A stretch of 64,000 nucleotides of DNA from VXYL01 sp964348085 (GTDB taxonomy: Bacteria > Pseudomonadota > Gammaproteobacteria > Pseudomonadales > Azotimanducaceae): the NCBI GenBank assembly GCA_964348085.1, contig CAYGBI010000004.1:22036-86035 (forward strand), given 5' to 3'. Of the stretch, positions 53,798 to 62,257 are shown one piece after another; positions within the stretch are counted from its first letter, which is position 1, and each line of letters opens with the position of its first letter. Below the pieces are notes generated by a model that was given only the letters and a program-made list of their open reading frames with translations, had not been told where the DNA came from and made no database searches. A program made the position numbers and the translations under genes.

Positions 53798-55144
53798 ATG
53801 TTGGACGAACTAGGCATCGTCGGCGTTTCTTGGCGGCAAGGCGGTAGCGAAGCGCTGGCGGACTATTGCCTCCCCGCCGAGGATCGCCGGGCGCGGGTCG
53901 CGTCTTTCGCGGCTGCCGTGGGGCTTTCCGAACTTGCGTACTTGGAGACCTGCAACCGCGTCGAATTGGTGTTCGCAGGCAATGCCGACCGACCGTTGCG
54001 GGATATCCGCGCGCCCGCATTTCAATTGCTCACGGGTAGGCCCTCGGTGCCCGGCGAGGCGGAGCGGACCCTCAAGGCGTGGCGGGGCGAAGGCGCTTGC
54101 GAGCACTTGTTCTTGGTCGCTGCGGGTCTCGACTCCGCCGCCGTTGGCGAAGTGGAGATCGCCGGCCAAGTCCGGCTCGCCCATGATCGGGCCCAAGCCG
54201 ACGGGCTCTGCGGGCCTCGCTTGACCATGTTGTTCGAGGAGGCGGCGCGAATCTCCGCGGAGGTGCGCGGCGGAACCCGGTTGGGCGAGGGTTCGGTCTC
54301 CCTCGCGGAAGTGGCGATGACTCACGTTCGTCGCCGACTCGCCAAAACCCCGGGCACCGTGGCCCTGATCGGTATTTCGGCGATGACCGAGCGCGCTGCC
54401 CGGTCGCTGGCCAAGGCGGAGACGCCATTTCTCATCGTCAATCGCTCTGCGAACAAAGCCCGGGAAATGGCGACGCGTTTCGCGGTGCCGAGCGTTTCGC
54501 TCGTCGAGTTTCAGCGGTCGCCACCGCCCATCGAGGTGCTGCTCTCGTCGACGGGGTCCCCGGAACCGGTTCTCGATGCGTCGGCGCTGGCTCGACTCGC
54601 CGACGCGACGCCGTCCGGCGAGCCGCCCGTCGGCATCGACATGGCCGTACCGGCGGACATCGATATCGAAGCCTGCCGCAGGCTCGGCGTGCCGCGCATC
54701 GGCATGGACGAGATCGTGCATGAGGCGGAGTCGAACCGCGAGGCGCGCCTGCTCGCCGTGGCGGATGCACGGGCGCTGGTGGACGAAGCGCTGCCGAGGC
54801 TTCGGGAAAAGGTCGTCGATCGTGTCTATGGGCCGTTGTTCGGCGCCCTGCAGAAGCACTACCAAGATACCGCCCGGGAAGCGGTCGAGAAGTTGGCTAA
54901 GATCTTGGGTGACGGCGATCTTGAGAGCGGGAAGGTAGAGGCGTGGGCGGGATCGCTGGCGCGACGACTTGCCCACTTGCCGACCGTCGGCCTCAAAGGT
55001 CTCGTGCGTTACGGTCCCGAGGGATCGCTGGATGCGTTCCTTCGGGGCCTCGACCCGGAGCGTCGCGACCTGCTTCGCCAAGCGGTTCTCGGCAGCGAGC
55101 GGCAGAGCAACGGAAGCGAGGAAGCCGATGATCCTACGGCGTGA
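53798..55144 (+). CDS. hemA: Glutamyl-tRNA reductase
   Basis: First committed enzyme of C5-pathway tetrapyrrole synthesis, reducing Glu-tRNA to glutamate 1-semialdehyde. The 448-residue chain has the catalytic Cys in 'YLETCNRVELV', 'EHLFLVAAGLDSAAVGEVEIAGQVR' and a C-terminal dimerisation domain. The NADPH loop reads 'ALIGISAMTERAARSL' where most HemA proteins have GAGxM, a divergent feature. I take the ATG at 53798, since residues encoded upstream are not family-like. It leads the seven-gene heme operon and its end overlaps the sensor kinase start by 17 bases. Confidence 0.9.
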   Translation: MLDELGIVGVSWRQGGSEALADYCLPAEDRRARVASFAAAVGLSELAYLETCNRVELVFAGNADRPLRDIRAPAFQLLTGRPSVPGEAERTLKAWRGEGACEHLFLVAAGLDSAAVGEVEIAGQVRLAHDRAQADGLCGPRLTMLFEEAARISAEVRGGTRLGEGSVSLAEVAMTHVRRRLAKTPGTVALIGISAMTERAARSLAKAETPFLIVNRSANKAREMATRFAVPSVSLVEFQRSPPPIEVLLSSTGSPEPVLDASALARLADATPSGEPPVGIDMAVPADIDIEACRRLGVPRIGMDEIVHEAESNREARLLAVADARALVDEALPRLREKVVDRVYGPLFGALQKHYQDTAREAVEKLAKILGDGDLESGKVEAWAGSLARRLAHLPTVGLKGLVRYGPEGSLDAFLRGLDPERRDLLRQAVLGSERQSNGSEEADDPTA

Positions 55145-56249
55145 TCCAACGAAGGCCTTGCAGATCGGCTTTCTCGCGGTGCTTGTCGTCACCACCGCCC
55201 AAGTGGCGTGGTGGATCGCCGACCAAAGGGCCTTGGCGTGGGGCGAACAGGATCGCGTCGTCGAACTCTACGAGTTGGACGCCGCCGCGGTGACCGCGTT
55301 TGCCGCCTTGTGGCAGGCGCCGGATCCGTCGGCGAGGCGTGATGGCAGAAGTGCCTTCGGGGAGGCGGTCGCCGGTCTCCCGCATTTGGCTTTCGATCCG
55401 GTGGCGGGGGTGGCGACCGTAAAGTCGGATGCCATTGAAGACTTGGCGGCCGACGTCGCGTCCCGGGCCAACCGCTACGCTTGGGAAGGCGGGTTCTTTC
55501 TACTGGTGCTCGTCTTGGGAATGGCAGTGCTGACCCGTGCCATTCGGCACGATGCCGAGTTGCGCCGGCGACAGCAGAACTTCATCGCCGCCGTGTCCCA
55601 TGAGTTCAAGAGTCCGTTGGCCAGCATGCGGCTGTCGGCGGAGACGCTGGCGACGCGAAGCACGGCGGCGGATGCCCGTCGCTTGGGAGAGCGTTTGGTC
55701 GAGGATGGCGATCGGCTGCTGCGGATGGTCGACAACCTGCTCGACACCGCGCGGATCGACGATGGACGGCTCCGCCTGCGCCGCGAACCCGTTGCATTGC
55801 GCCCCGTCGTGACCGGCGCGATCACCGAACACGCGGGCCGCGTCGCCCGCGCGGGGATCGCCGTTCGCGCCGAGGTGGGGGATCTCACCATCGACGCGGA
55901 CCCCCTCGCCATCGAGAGCGTGTTGCGCAACTTGCTCGACAACGCGATCAAGGCCTGCATCGCCGGGCACGGTCGAGAGATCGCCATCGAAGCCCATGCG
56001 CAAGGGCACCAAGTGTCCTTGGCGATTCGCGACGATGGTATTGGCTTTCCGCCCCGGGACGCTGGGATGATCTTCGAGAAGTTCTCTCGCTCCGAAGGCG
56101 ACGGCGGGAACGCGATGCCTGGTTCGGGCCTCGGTCTGTATGTAGTACGTCGACTGGCGAAGCTCTCGAATGCCGAAGTCGTCGCCAACAGCGAAGGTCC
56201 GGGTAAGGGCGCGACGGTCACCGTGACTTGGCCGGCCGCTCTGCCATGA
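55128..56249 (+). CDS. Sensor histidine kinase within the heme operon
   Basis: A 373-residue membrane kinase. Two membrane helices (about 13-33 and 125-147) flank a short periplasmic domain of about 90 residues with no recognised fold. The HisKA box 'AVSHEFKSPLASMRLSAE' places the phospho-His near 158; the ATPase domain has 'NLLDNAIKAC' (N box), 'RDDGIGFP' (G1), 'FEKFSRSE' (F) and 'GSGLGLYVV' (G2). The ATG follows GAGGA and lies inside hemA. It is coupled (ATGA) to its regulator. Its place suggests sensing of heme, iron or redox state. Confidence 0.92.
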   Translation: MILRRDPTKALQIGFLAVLVVTTAQVAWWIADQRALAWGEQDRVVELYELDAAAVTAFAALWQAPDPSARRDGRSAFGEAVAGLPHLAFDPVAGVATVKSDAIEDLAADVASRANRYAWEGGFFLLVLVLGMAVLTRAIRHDAELRRRQQNFIAAVSHEFKSPLASMRLSAETLATRSTAADARRLGERLVEDGDRLLRMVDNLLDTARIDDGRLRLRREPVALRPVVTGAITEHAGRVARAGIAVRAEVGDLTIDADPLAIESVLRNLLDNAIKACIAGHGREIAIEAHAQGHQVSLAIRDDGIGFPPRDAGMIFEKFSRSEGDGGNAMPGSGLGLYVVRRLAKLSNAEVVANSEGPGKGATVTVTWPAALP

Positions 56250-56995
56250 GCGCACCCGTGCGACCGGCGAGGATCCTAGTCGTTGATGACGAAGCGCATT
56301 TGGCGGCCGGTATCCGCGAGAACCTCTTGGCCGAGGGCTATGTGGCCGAGACGACTCACAACGGCGCGGAGGGCCTGCGCGCGGCCCGGACCGGTTCGTA
56401 CGACTTGATCGTCTTGGATGTGGCCATGCCGGAGATGGACGGTTTGGAGACTTGCCGCTCGTTGCGGCGCGAAGGTGTCGAGACCCCGGTCCTGTTCCTC
56501 ACCGTTCGGCGCGCGCCCGAAGATCGCATCGATGGTCTTGAGGCCGGCGGCGACGACTACTTGGTCAAACCCTTCCATCTGAAGGAGCTGTTGCTCCGGA
56601 TCGCCGCCATCCTGCGACGCACCAAGTGGTACCAAGAGACCACGGCGACGCTGCGTTTCGGCGGCAACGAAGTCGACTTCCGCACCTACCGCGCCCGCGC
56701 TTGGGATGGCGTGGAACACGCGCTCACCCACAAGGAGGCGATGATTCTGAAGCTCTTAGCGGAACGCGCGGACCGCGTGGTCGGACGCGAGGCTATTCTC
56801 GACCAAGTGTGGGGCTACGAGGTATACCCCTCCACGCGAACGATCGACAATTTCATCGTGCGGTTGCGCAGACGCTTCGAGCGGGCGCCGGATGTGCCGG
56901 CGCACCTGCATACGATCCGCGGCGTCGGCTATCGGTTTACGAAACAGCCCGAGAGCGCCCTCGTCGAGGAGCACGGCAGCCGGTTGTCGTCGTGA
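56246..56995 (+). CDS. OmpR-family response regulator within the heme operon
   Basis: A 249-residue receiver plus winged-helix regulator. The receiver has the acidic pair 'VVDDEAH', phospho-Asp at about 58 in 'LIVLDVAMPEMDG', Thr in 'LFLTVRR' and Lys in 'YLVKPFH'. The DNA-binding part is of the OmpR/PhoB type ('LTHKEAMILKLLAERADRVVGREAILDQVWGY', 'STRTIDNFIVRLRRRF', 'GVGYRF'). It overlaps both neighbours by four bases and is made with the kinase and hemE. It may bind the operon's own promoter. Confidence 0.93.
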   Translation: MSAPVRPARILVVDDEAHLAAGIRENLLAEGYVAETTHNGAEGLRAARTGSYDLIVLDVAMPEMDGLETCRSLRREGVETPVLFLTVRRAPEDRIDGLEAGGDDYLVKPFHLKELLLRIAAILRRTKWYQETTATLRFGGNEVDFRTYRARAWDGVEHALTHKEAMILKLLAERADRVVGREAILDQVWGYEVYPSTRTIDNFIVRLRRRFERAPDVPAHLHTIRGVGYRFTKQPESALVEEHGSRLSS

Positions 56996-58008
56996 ACGAG
57001 AAGCTCTTGCTCAAAACGCTCGCGCGCGAAGACGTTCCGCGGCGACCGCTGTGGATCATGCGCCAAGCGGGACGTTGCCTGCCCGAGTATCGGGCGCTGC
57101 GTGCCACCCACTCCTTCAAAGCGTTGTCGGGAAACCCGGACCTCGCCGCCGAAGTGAGCTTGCTGCCCCTGAAGCGGTATCCTTTCGATGCCGCCATCGT
57201 ATTCGCGGACATCATGAGCCCCTTGCCGGCGATGGGCGTGCGGTTCGATTTCGCGCCGGGTCCGGTTGTGGCGGAGCCCATTCGCGACCACGCCGGCGTC
57301 GATGCGTTGCGGGCCGCGGACCCCGAGCGGCTCGCGCCGGAGGTGATCGAAACGGTCGCCCGCGTGCGCGAGGAAACGCCGGACGAGGTCGCCGTGCTCG
57401 GCTTCTGTGGGGCGCCCTGGACGTTGGCGGCCTACTTGGTCGAAGGGCGCGGGGTCAAGGACTTTCCGACGTTGCGGGCGTTTGCGGCGGCGAAACCCGA
57501 TGCGCTCGGCGCTCTGCTCGCCAAGCTCTCGACGGCGATGGCGGATTACCTGATCGCCCAAGCGCGAGCTGGGGCGGACGCTGTGCAGGTGTTCGATTCT
57601 TGGGCGGGTCTCCTGTCGCTTGAGGATTGGCGGCGCCTCATCCGTCCCCACCTCAAGCATCTGCTGGAGTCCGTTGGCGCGGCGGGGGTACCGCGCATAC
57701 TCTTCGTGCAGAACGCCCCGCACTTACTCGACGCCTACGCCGAACTTCCGGCGGAGGCGATCAGCGTGGACTGGCGCACCGACATCGCGGCGGCGCAGCG
57801 GTGCTGGCCGGAGCGCGCAGTGCAGGGAAATATCGATCCTGCGGTACTGCTCGGCGGCGAGGTCGCCACGCGGCGTGCGGCCGAGGATCTGCTTCGGCGG
57901 GTGGAACGTCGGGGTCATGTCGTCAACTTGGGCCACGGCCTGCTGCCGGAAACGCCGCTGTCGAGTATCGACGCGCTGGTCGAGGCGGTGCATAGCGAGA
58001 CCCCGTGA
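56992..58008 (+). CDS. hemE: Uroporphyrinogen decarboxylase
   Basis: Decarboxylates uroporphyrinogen III to coproporphyrinogen III. The 338-residue chain shows the N-terminal 'RRPLWIMRQAGRCLPEYRALR', 'DAAIVFADIMSPLPAMG' with the catalytic Asp, 'GFCGAPWTLAAYLVEG' and 'NLGHGLLPETP'. The GTG start overlaps the response regulator stop (GTGA) and its own stop overlaps the hemQ start. It provides the substrate for the three downstream enzymes. Confidence 0.95.
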   Translation: MNEKLLLKTLAREDVPRRPLWIMRQAGRCLPEYRALRATHSFKALSGNPDLAAEVSLLPLKRYPFDAAIVFADIMSPLPAMGVRFDFAPGPVVAEPIRDHAGVDALRAADPERLAPEVIETVARVREETPDEVAVLGFCGAPWTLAAYLVEGRGVKDFPTLRAFAAAKPDALGALLAKLSTAMADYLIAQARAGADAVQVFDSWAGLLSLEDWRRLIRPHLKHLLESVGAAGVPRILFVQNAPHLLDAYAELPAEAISVDWRTDIAAAQRCWPERAVQGNIDPAVLLGGEVATRRAAEDLLRRVERRGHVVNLGHGLLPETPLSSIDALVEAVHSETP

Positions 58009-58721
58009 TGAGTGATGATCGACAGTTGCCAGACCTGAGCGAGAAGGGTCGTCTTCAGGGACGGGAAATTGCCCTCGACCGCCGGCTGTTCATGAAGTTC
58101 ACCGCGTATCGGGGTTGTGTCGAGGAAGCGGCTCGCGCATTGGCGGCATCGGGACTCCAAGGAGCGCTGTACCGCGACGTCAACGACCCGTACGGCATCG
58201 GCATCATTATCTTGGCCGAGGATCCGACGCTGTTCGTGACCACGCTCCGCGACGTCTTCAACGAGGCGCCATTCACCGGCATGGTTCACCGGGACGAGTT
58301 CGACATGCTGGGGCGGACCTACTCCATCGGCTACGAGCCGGACCTCGAGGAGGTGCTCTTCGACCGGCCCCGGCGACGCATCTTTGATCCGCGCCTGTGC
58401 TGGGCGGTTTGGTACCCGCTGCAACGCAGCAAGGGGTTCTATCGGCTAACGGACGAACGGCAGCGGCAGATACTCGCGGAACACGGGGACATCGGCAGGC
58501 GCTATGGCGAAGCGGGCCTCGCCGCCGACATTCGCCTCGCCTGTCACGGACTCGACCGAAACGACAACGATTTCATCATCGGCTTGGTCGGGCGCCAACT
58601 GCACCCGCTGTCCGCCCTCGTCCGAGAGATGCGCGCAACCGAACAGACCTCGCAGTACTTGGACCGCCTAGGGCCGTTCTTCGTCGGACATGTTTATTGG
58701 CAGTCGCATCGGTGGGCATGA
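58008..58721 (+). CDS. hemQ: HemQ / coproheme decarboxylase (chlorite dismutase family)
   Basis: A 237-residue protein of the chlorite dismutase superfamily in the HemQ/ChdC branch, which converts iron coproporphyrin III to heme b with peroxide. Y136 in 'WYPLQR' fits the reactive Tyr of ChdC ('YP' motif) and H159 in 'EHGDIGRRYG', 23 residues later, fits the proximal heme ligand. No Arg typical of true chlorite dismutases is evident at the distal site. A GTG at 58005 is an alternative start. It lies between hemE and the ferrochelatase, overlapping both. This supports coproheme decarboxylation over chlorite removal. Confidence 0.85.
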   Translation: MSDDRQLPDLSEKGRLQGREIALDRRLFMKFTAYRGCVEEAARALAASGLQGALYRDVNDPYGIGIIILAEDPTLFVTTLRDVFNEAPFTGMVHRDEFDMLGRTYSIGYEPDLEEVLFDRPRRRIFDPRLCWAVWYPLQRSKGFYRLTDERQRQILAEHGDIGRRYGEAGLAADIRLACHGLDRNDNDFIIGLVGRQLHPLSALVREMRATEQTSQYLDRLGPFFVGHVYWQSHRWA

Positions 58722-59788
58722 CGGACACGGGTTTCGACGACGACGCTTCAGACTACGATGCCGTGCTCGTGGTTTCCTTCGGCGGTCCCGAGGGCCCCGA
58801 CGAGATAATGCCGTTCCTCGACCGCGTGCTGGCGGGAAGGCCTGTGCCGGCGCCGGTCAAGGCTCGTATCGCCGAGCGGTATGCCCGCTTCGGCGGCGTG
58901 AGCCCCATCAATGCGCACACCCGGGCGTTCATTGCCGCCTTGGCGGAGAAACTGGCCGCTGCGGGTCTTAGGCTGCCGGTGTACTGGGGCAATCGAAACT
59001 CGGCGCCACTTCTGCCCGAAACGCTACAGCAGATGGCCACCGATGGCGTCAAGCGCGCCGCGGCTTACGTGACGAGCATGTTCAGTTCCTACAGCGGCTG
59101 TCGGCAATACCGCGAAGATCTGTTCCGAGCGGGGCAGGGGGTGGTGGGTGTCCCCAGAATCGACAAACTCCGAGTGGCCTACAACCACCCGGGCTTTATC
59201 GCCGCGATGGTCGACCGCGTGCGCGAGGCTCGCGCGTCCGCGCCGCTGCCGACGGCGTTGCTGTTCACGGCCCACAGCCTGCCGCTCGCCATGTCGGCGC
59301 GTTCCGATTACGAGGCGCAACTGCGCGACGCCTGCGGCTTGGTGGCGCAGGGTTTGGACGAGGAGCACTGGCGGCTTGCGTTCCAAAGCAACAACTCGGG
59401 TTCGGGAGAGGCTTGGCTGACGCCGACGGTGGAGGAGTCGCTGGCCTCGATCCGTCGGGCGGGACATCGTGGGGTGCTGGTCGCGCCGATCGGCTTCGTG
59501 TGCGATCACATGGAAGTGGTCATGGACCTCGACGTCGAGGCGCGGAAGTGTGCCGAGGAGCTTGGCTTGGACTATTGGCGCGCCGCTACGGTGGGTGCCC
59601 ATCCGGCCTATGTCGAGATGGTGCGGGAGTTGATTGTGGAGCGGATGTCCGCGCAGCCGGAACGGCGCTACCTCGGCAGCCGAGGTCCGAATCCGGACTA
59701 CTGCGTGGTCGACTGCTGCCTCTCTGGCCGACCGGGAGCGGTACTGCCGACCGTGGGCGGGTTGCCGTCAATCGCCGATGCTCGATGA
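58718..59788 (+). CDS. hemH: Ferrochelatase, coproporphyrin-type likely
   Basis: Inserts Fe2+ into a porphyrin. The 356-residue chain starts 'DAVLVVSFGGPEGPDEIMPFL', carries 'YWGNRNSAPLLPETLQQM', 'SYSGCRQYRED', the catalytic His in 'FTAHSLP', and 'APIGFVCDHMEVVMDLDVEA'. The latter and the C-terminal 'YCVVDCCLSGRPGAV' resemble actinobacterial enzymes that use coproporphyrin III. With hemQ next to it, coproporphyrin is the expected substrate. Its ATG overlaps the hemQ stop and its stop overlaps the oxidase start. Confidence 0.9.
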   Translation: MTDTGFDDDASDYDAVLVVSFGGPEGPDEIMPFLDRVLAGRPVPAPVKARIAERYARFGGVSPINAHTRAFIAALAEKLAAAGLRLPVYWGNRNSAPLLPETLQQMATDGVKRAAAYVTSMFSSYSGCRQYREDLFRAGQGVVGVPRIDKLRVAYNHPGFIAAMVDRVREARASAPLPTALLFTAHSLPLAMSARSDYEAQLRDACGLVAQGLDEEHWRLAFQSNNSGSGEAWLTPTVEESLASIRRAGHRGVLVAPIGFVCDHMEVVMDLDVEARKCAEELGLDYWRAATVGAHPAYVEMVRELIVERMSAQPERRYLGSRGPNPDYCVVDCCLSGRPGAVLPTVGGLPSIADAR

Positions 59789-61155
59789 TGGCGAACGCTC
59801 GCCACGATGTCGTGGTCGTCGGCGCGGGCCTCGCGGGTCTTGCCGCCGCCCTGCGGCTACAGGAGCGGGGCTGCAATGTGGCGGTGCTCGAGGCGAAGTC
59901 GCGGATTGGCGGCCGGATCCGTTCCATTCCGCGGGGAGATGGCGTGGAGGAAGCCGGCGGCACCACCATCGGTGGCGGCTACCGGCGGGTGATCGACGCG
60001 GCTCGCCGCTATGGCGAAGAACTGATCGACGCCACCCCGATGCTGCGCTTCTTCCGCGAGCAGGAGTTGGTCTTGCGCGGTGAGATCATCCGCCAGTCCG
60101 AGTGGCCGAACCACCCGGCAAATCCATTCCCGGCGCGGGATAAGGCACTGATGCCTTGGAACTTCGGTCGCGTTCTAACGGCTCGGGAGAACCCGTTGCG
60201 CGAACCCGGCACTTGGCTCGGCGCGGAGGCTGCACATCTGGACGTGTCCATGCATCAATGGATGACCGGATTGGGACTGAGCGAGCGGGCGGTGGAACTC
60301 GGCTACGGGTTGAACCCGAGCTACGGGCGCGACGCCCACGACGTCTCGGCGTTGATGATGCTCGCTCGGGCCGCGTTCTCCACGGCCCAACGTCGGCAGG
60401 TACCGGAGGGGGTGGTCGGTTACACCGTGCGCGGCGGCGCTCAGCGGATTCCAGAGGCGATGGCCAGTGCGTTGTCGAACGAGGTGCGGCTCGACCATGC
60501 GGTGGTAGGAATCGAGGCTGAGGCGAGCGAAGTGAGCGTTCACTGCGCCAACGGCGATACCTTTCGTGCGGATCACGTCGTCTGCGCATTGCCGTTCCCC
60601 GCGCTACGGAAGATCGCCATACGACCGCCTTTGGCGGGGCCGCAGGCCCAAGCCGTGGCGGAACTCGCCAGCCAGCCCATGACGCAGCTCTATTTCGCGG
60701 TGCGATCCGACTTTTGGGCGCACGACGGGTATGCGCCGAGCCTGTTCACCGATGGCATCGCAGGAATGGTTGCCGCTTCCCGACGGGGCGAAGACCCCGC
60801 GCAGGTGACCGGGCTGACGGCTTGGGTGATGGGCCGCAACGCATTGCAGCTAGACGGCTTGGCGTCCGAGCGAGCCGGGGCGCTGGTCATTGATCGGATC
60901 GAGGCGGTGCGTCCAGCGGCGAGTGGACAGCTCGAATACCTAGGCCGACAAAGTTGGAGCGCGGATCCCTTCGCCGGCGGCGGCTGGGCCTACTTCCAAC
61001 CCGGCCAGATCACTCGCTTCGGTGCCGAAATGGCCGCCCCCCACGGCCGCGTTCACTTCTGCGGCGAGCATCTGGCGCGCATCGACCGGGGCATGGAGGG
61101 CGCGATGGAGTCGGGCGAACGAGCCGCGCAGGAGATCGTGTCGCGGTCCGTCTAA
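59785..61155 (+). CDS. FAD-dependent amine-oxidase-like enzyme in the position of coproporphyrinogen oxidase
   Basis: A 456-residue flavoprotein. The FAD loop is 'VVVGAGLAGLAAALRLQERGCNVAVLEAKSRIGGRIRS' in parts, and the C-terminus 'FCGEHLARIDRGMEGAMESGERAAQEI' is the monoamine-oxidase type. HemY/CgoX, which makes coproporphyrin III from coproporphyrinogen III, belongs to the same superfamily, and in this operon that step is the one left to fill. Family features favour amine oxidase, context favours porphyrinogen oxidation. It overlaps the ferrochelatase (ATGATGA) and converges on an acyl-CoA dehydrogenase with a four-base overlap. Confidence 0.78.
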   Translation: MMANARHDVVVVGAGLAGLAAALRLQERGCNVAVLEAKSRIGGRIRSIPRGDGVEEAGGTTIGGGYRRVIDAARRYGEELIDATPMLRFFREQELVLRGEIIRQSEWPNHPANPFPARDKALMPWNFGRVLTARENPLREPGTWLGAEAAHLDVSMHQWMTGLGLSERAVELGYGLNPSYGRDAHDVSALMMLARAAFSTAQRRQVPEGVVGYTVRGGAQRIPEAMASALSNEVRLDHAVVGIEAEASEVSVHCANGDTFRADHVVCALPFPALRKIAIRPPLAGPQAQAVAELASQPMTQLYFAVRSDFWAHDGYAPSLFTDGIAGMVAASRRGEDPAQVTGLTAWVMGRNALQLDGLASERAGALVIDRIEAVRPAASGQLEYLGRQSWSADPFAGGGWAYFQPGQITRFGAEMAAPHGRVHFCGEHLARIDRGMEGAMESGERAAQEIVSRSV

Positions 61156-62240
61156 AGCCACTCCTGCACGCGGGCCGCTTCCTCGCGCACCAGCTCCGGC
61201 GCGCCGAGCAGTTGTCGATTGAAGCCGATGCGTTTGAACCAGTAGTGCAGGCCGAGCAGGTCCGTGATGCCCATGCCGCCATGCACTTCGGTGGACTTGC
61301 GGGCGACGAACTTGCCGACCTCGGCGAGATGCGCCTTGGCATGACAGGCCATCAGGCGGCCGTCCTCGGGGATCGCCGCGTAGGCGTGGGTGGCGTACCA
61401 CACCAACGAGCGACAGGGTTCGAGTTCCGCCGCCATCTCGGCGCACATGTGCTTGACGGCTTGGAACGAACCGATGACGCGGTTGAACTGGCGACGTTCC
61501 TTGGCGTAGGCGATGGCCTTGTCGAGCATGGTCTGCGCCGCGCCCAACGTGTCCGCGGCGAGGACGAGGCGTCCGGCGTCGATGGTGGTCAGCACGGGCT
61601 CCCGGTCGCCGACCGACCCCGGCAGCGTGTCGCCCTGGGCACCGTCGAGCGCGATCTCGGCGACCGTCCGCGTGCGGTCGATAGTTTTCAGCTTGGTGCG
61701 CGTGACGCCGGCGTCCTCGGGATCGACGAGGTGCAGGGCGCCGTCATCGGAGGCGAGGATGAGCGCGTCGGCTGCGGCCGCGTCCAATACGAACATGGCC
61801 TTGCCGCTCAGCTTGCCGTCTTGAACCGTGACGCCGGGGGATTCGCGTCGGCCGATCTGTTCGGAGACGCCGACGCCGACAACCGCTTCCCCGCCGGCGA
61901 TGCGTGGCAACCAAGCTTCCTTCTGCGCTTCGCTGCCAGCGGCCGTTAGCGCCACCGGCGCCATCACCGACGATGCGACGAAGGGCACGGGCGCGACCGC
62001 GGCCCCCAACGCCTCGGCGATCAGCGCGGCTTCGAGGTAGCCCAAACCGACGCCGCCGTGGTCTTCCGGAACCAACACGGCGTGAGCGCCCAAGTCCGTC
62101 AACGCCTGCCATACGTCATCGGCGCGGGCCTCGCCGGCTTCAGCCACCTCCCGCACCCGGCTTAGCGGACAACCCGATTCGAGATAGCTGCCGATGCTGT
62201 CTTGCAGGATGCGCTGTTCGTCGTTGAGTGCGAAATCCAT
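61152..62240 (-). CDS. Acyl-CoA dehydrogenase family protein
   Basis: A 362-residue flavoprotein that would oxidise acyl-CoA in beta-oxidation or a related path. The N-terminal domain begins 'MDFALNDEQRILQDSIGSYL', the middle domain has reduced FAD-binding motifs, and the C-terminal domain holds 'YAKERRQFNRVIGSFQAVKHMCAEM' and 'EVHGGMGIT'. No clear catalytic Glu in the usual place is obvious, as in several paired ACADs that form heterodimers. It follows another acyl-CoA dehydrogenase by 17 bases, consistent with an alpha2beta2 enzyme such as those for sterol side chains. Confidence 0.88.
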   Translation of the reverse strand: MDFALNDEQRILQDSIGSYLESGCPLSRVREVAEAGEARADDVWQALTDLGAHAVLVPEDHGGVGLGYLEAALIAEALGAAVAPVPFVASSVMAPVALTAAGSEAQKEAWLPRIAGGEAVVGVGVSEQIGRRESPGVTVQDGKLSGKAMFVLDAAAADALILASDDGALHLVDPEDAGVTRTKLKTIDRTRTVAEIALDGAQGDTLPGSVGDREPVLTTIDAGRLVLAADTLGAAQTMLDKAIAYAKERRQFNRVIGSFQAVKHMCAEMAAELEPCRSLVWYATHAYAAIPEDGRLMACHAKAHLAEVGKFVARKSTEVHGGMGITDLLGLHYWFKRIGFNRQLLGAPELVREEAARVQEWL

Positions 62241-62257
62241 CTTCTTACTACGCCTTC

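Noticed and set aside
58008..58721. Chlorite dismutase
   Set aside because: The reactive Tyr of coproheme decarboxylases is present, there is no sign of perchlorate or chlorate genes, and it lies inside a heme biosynthesis operon.
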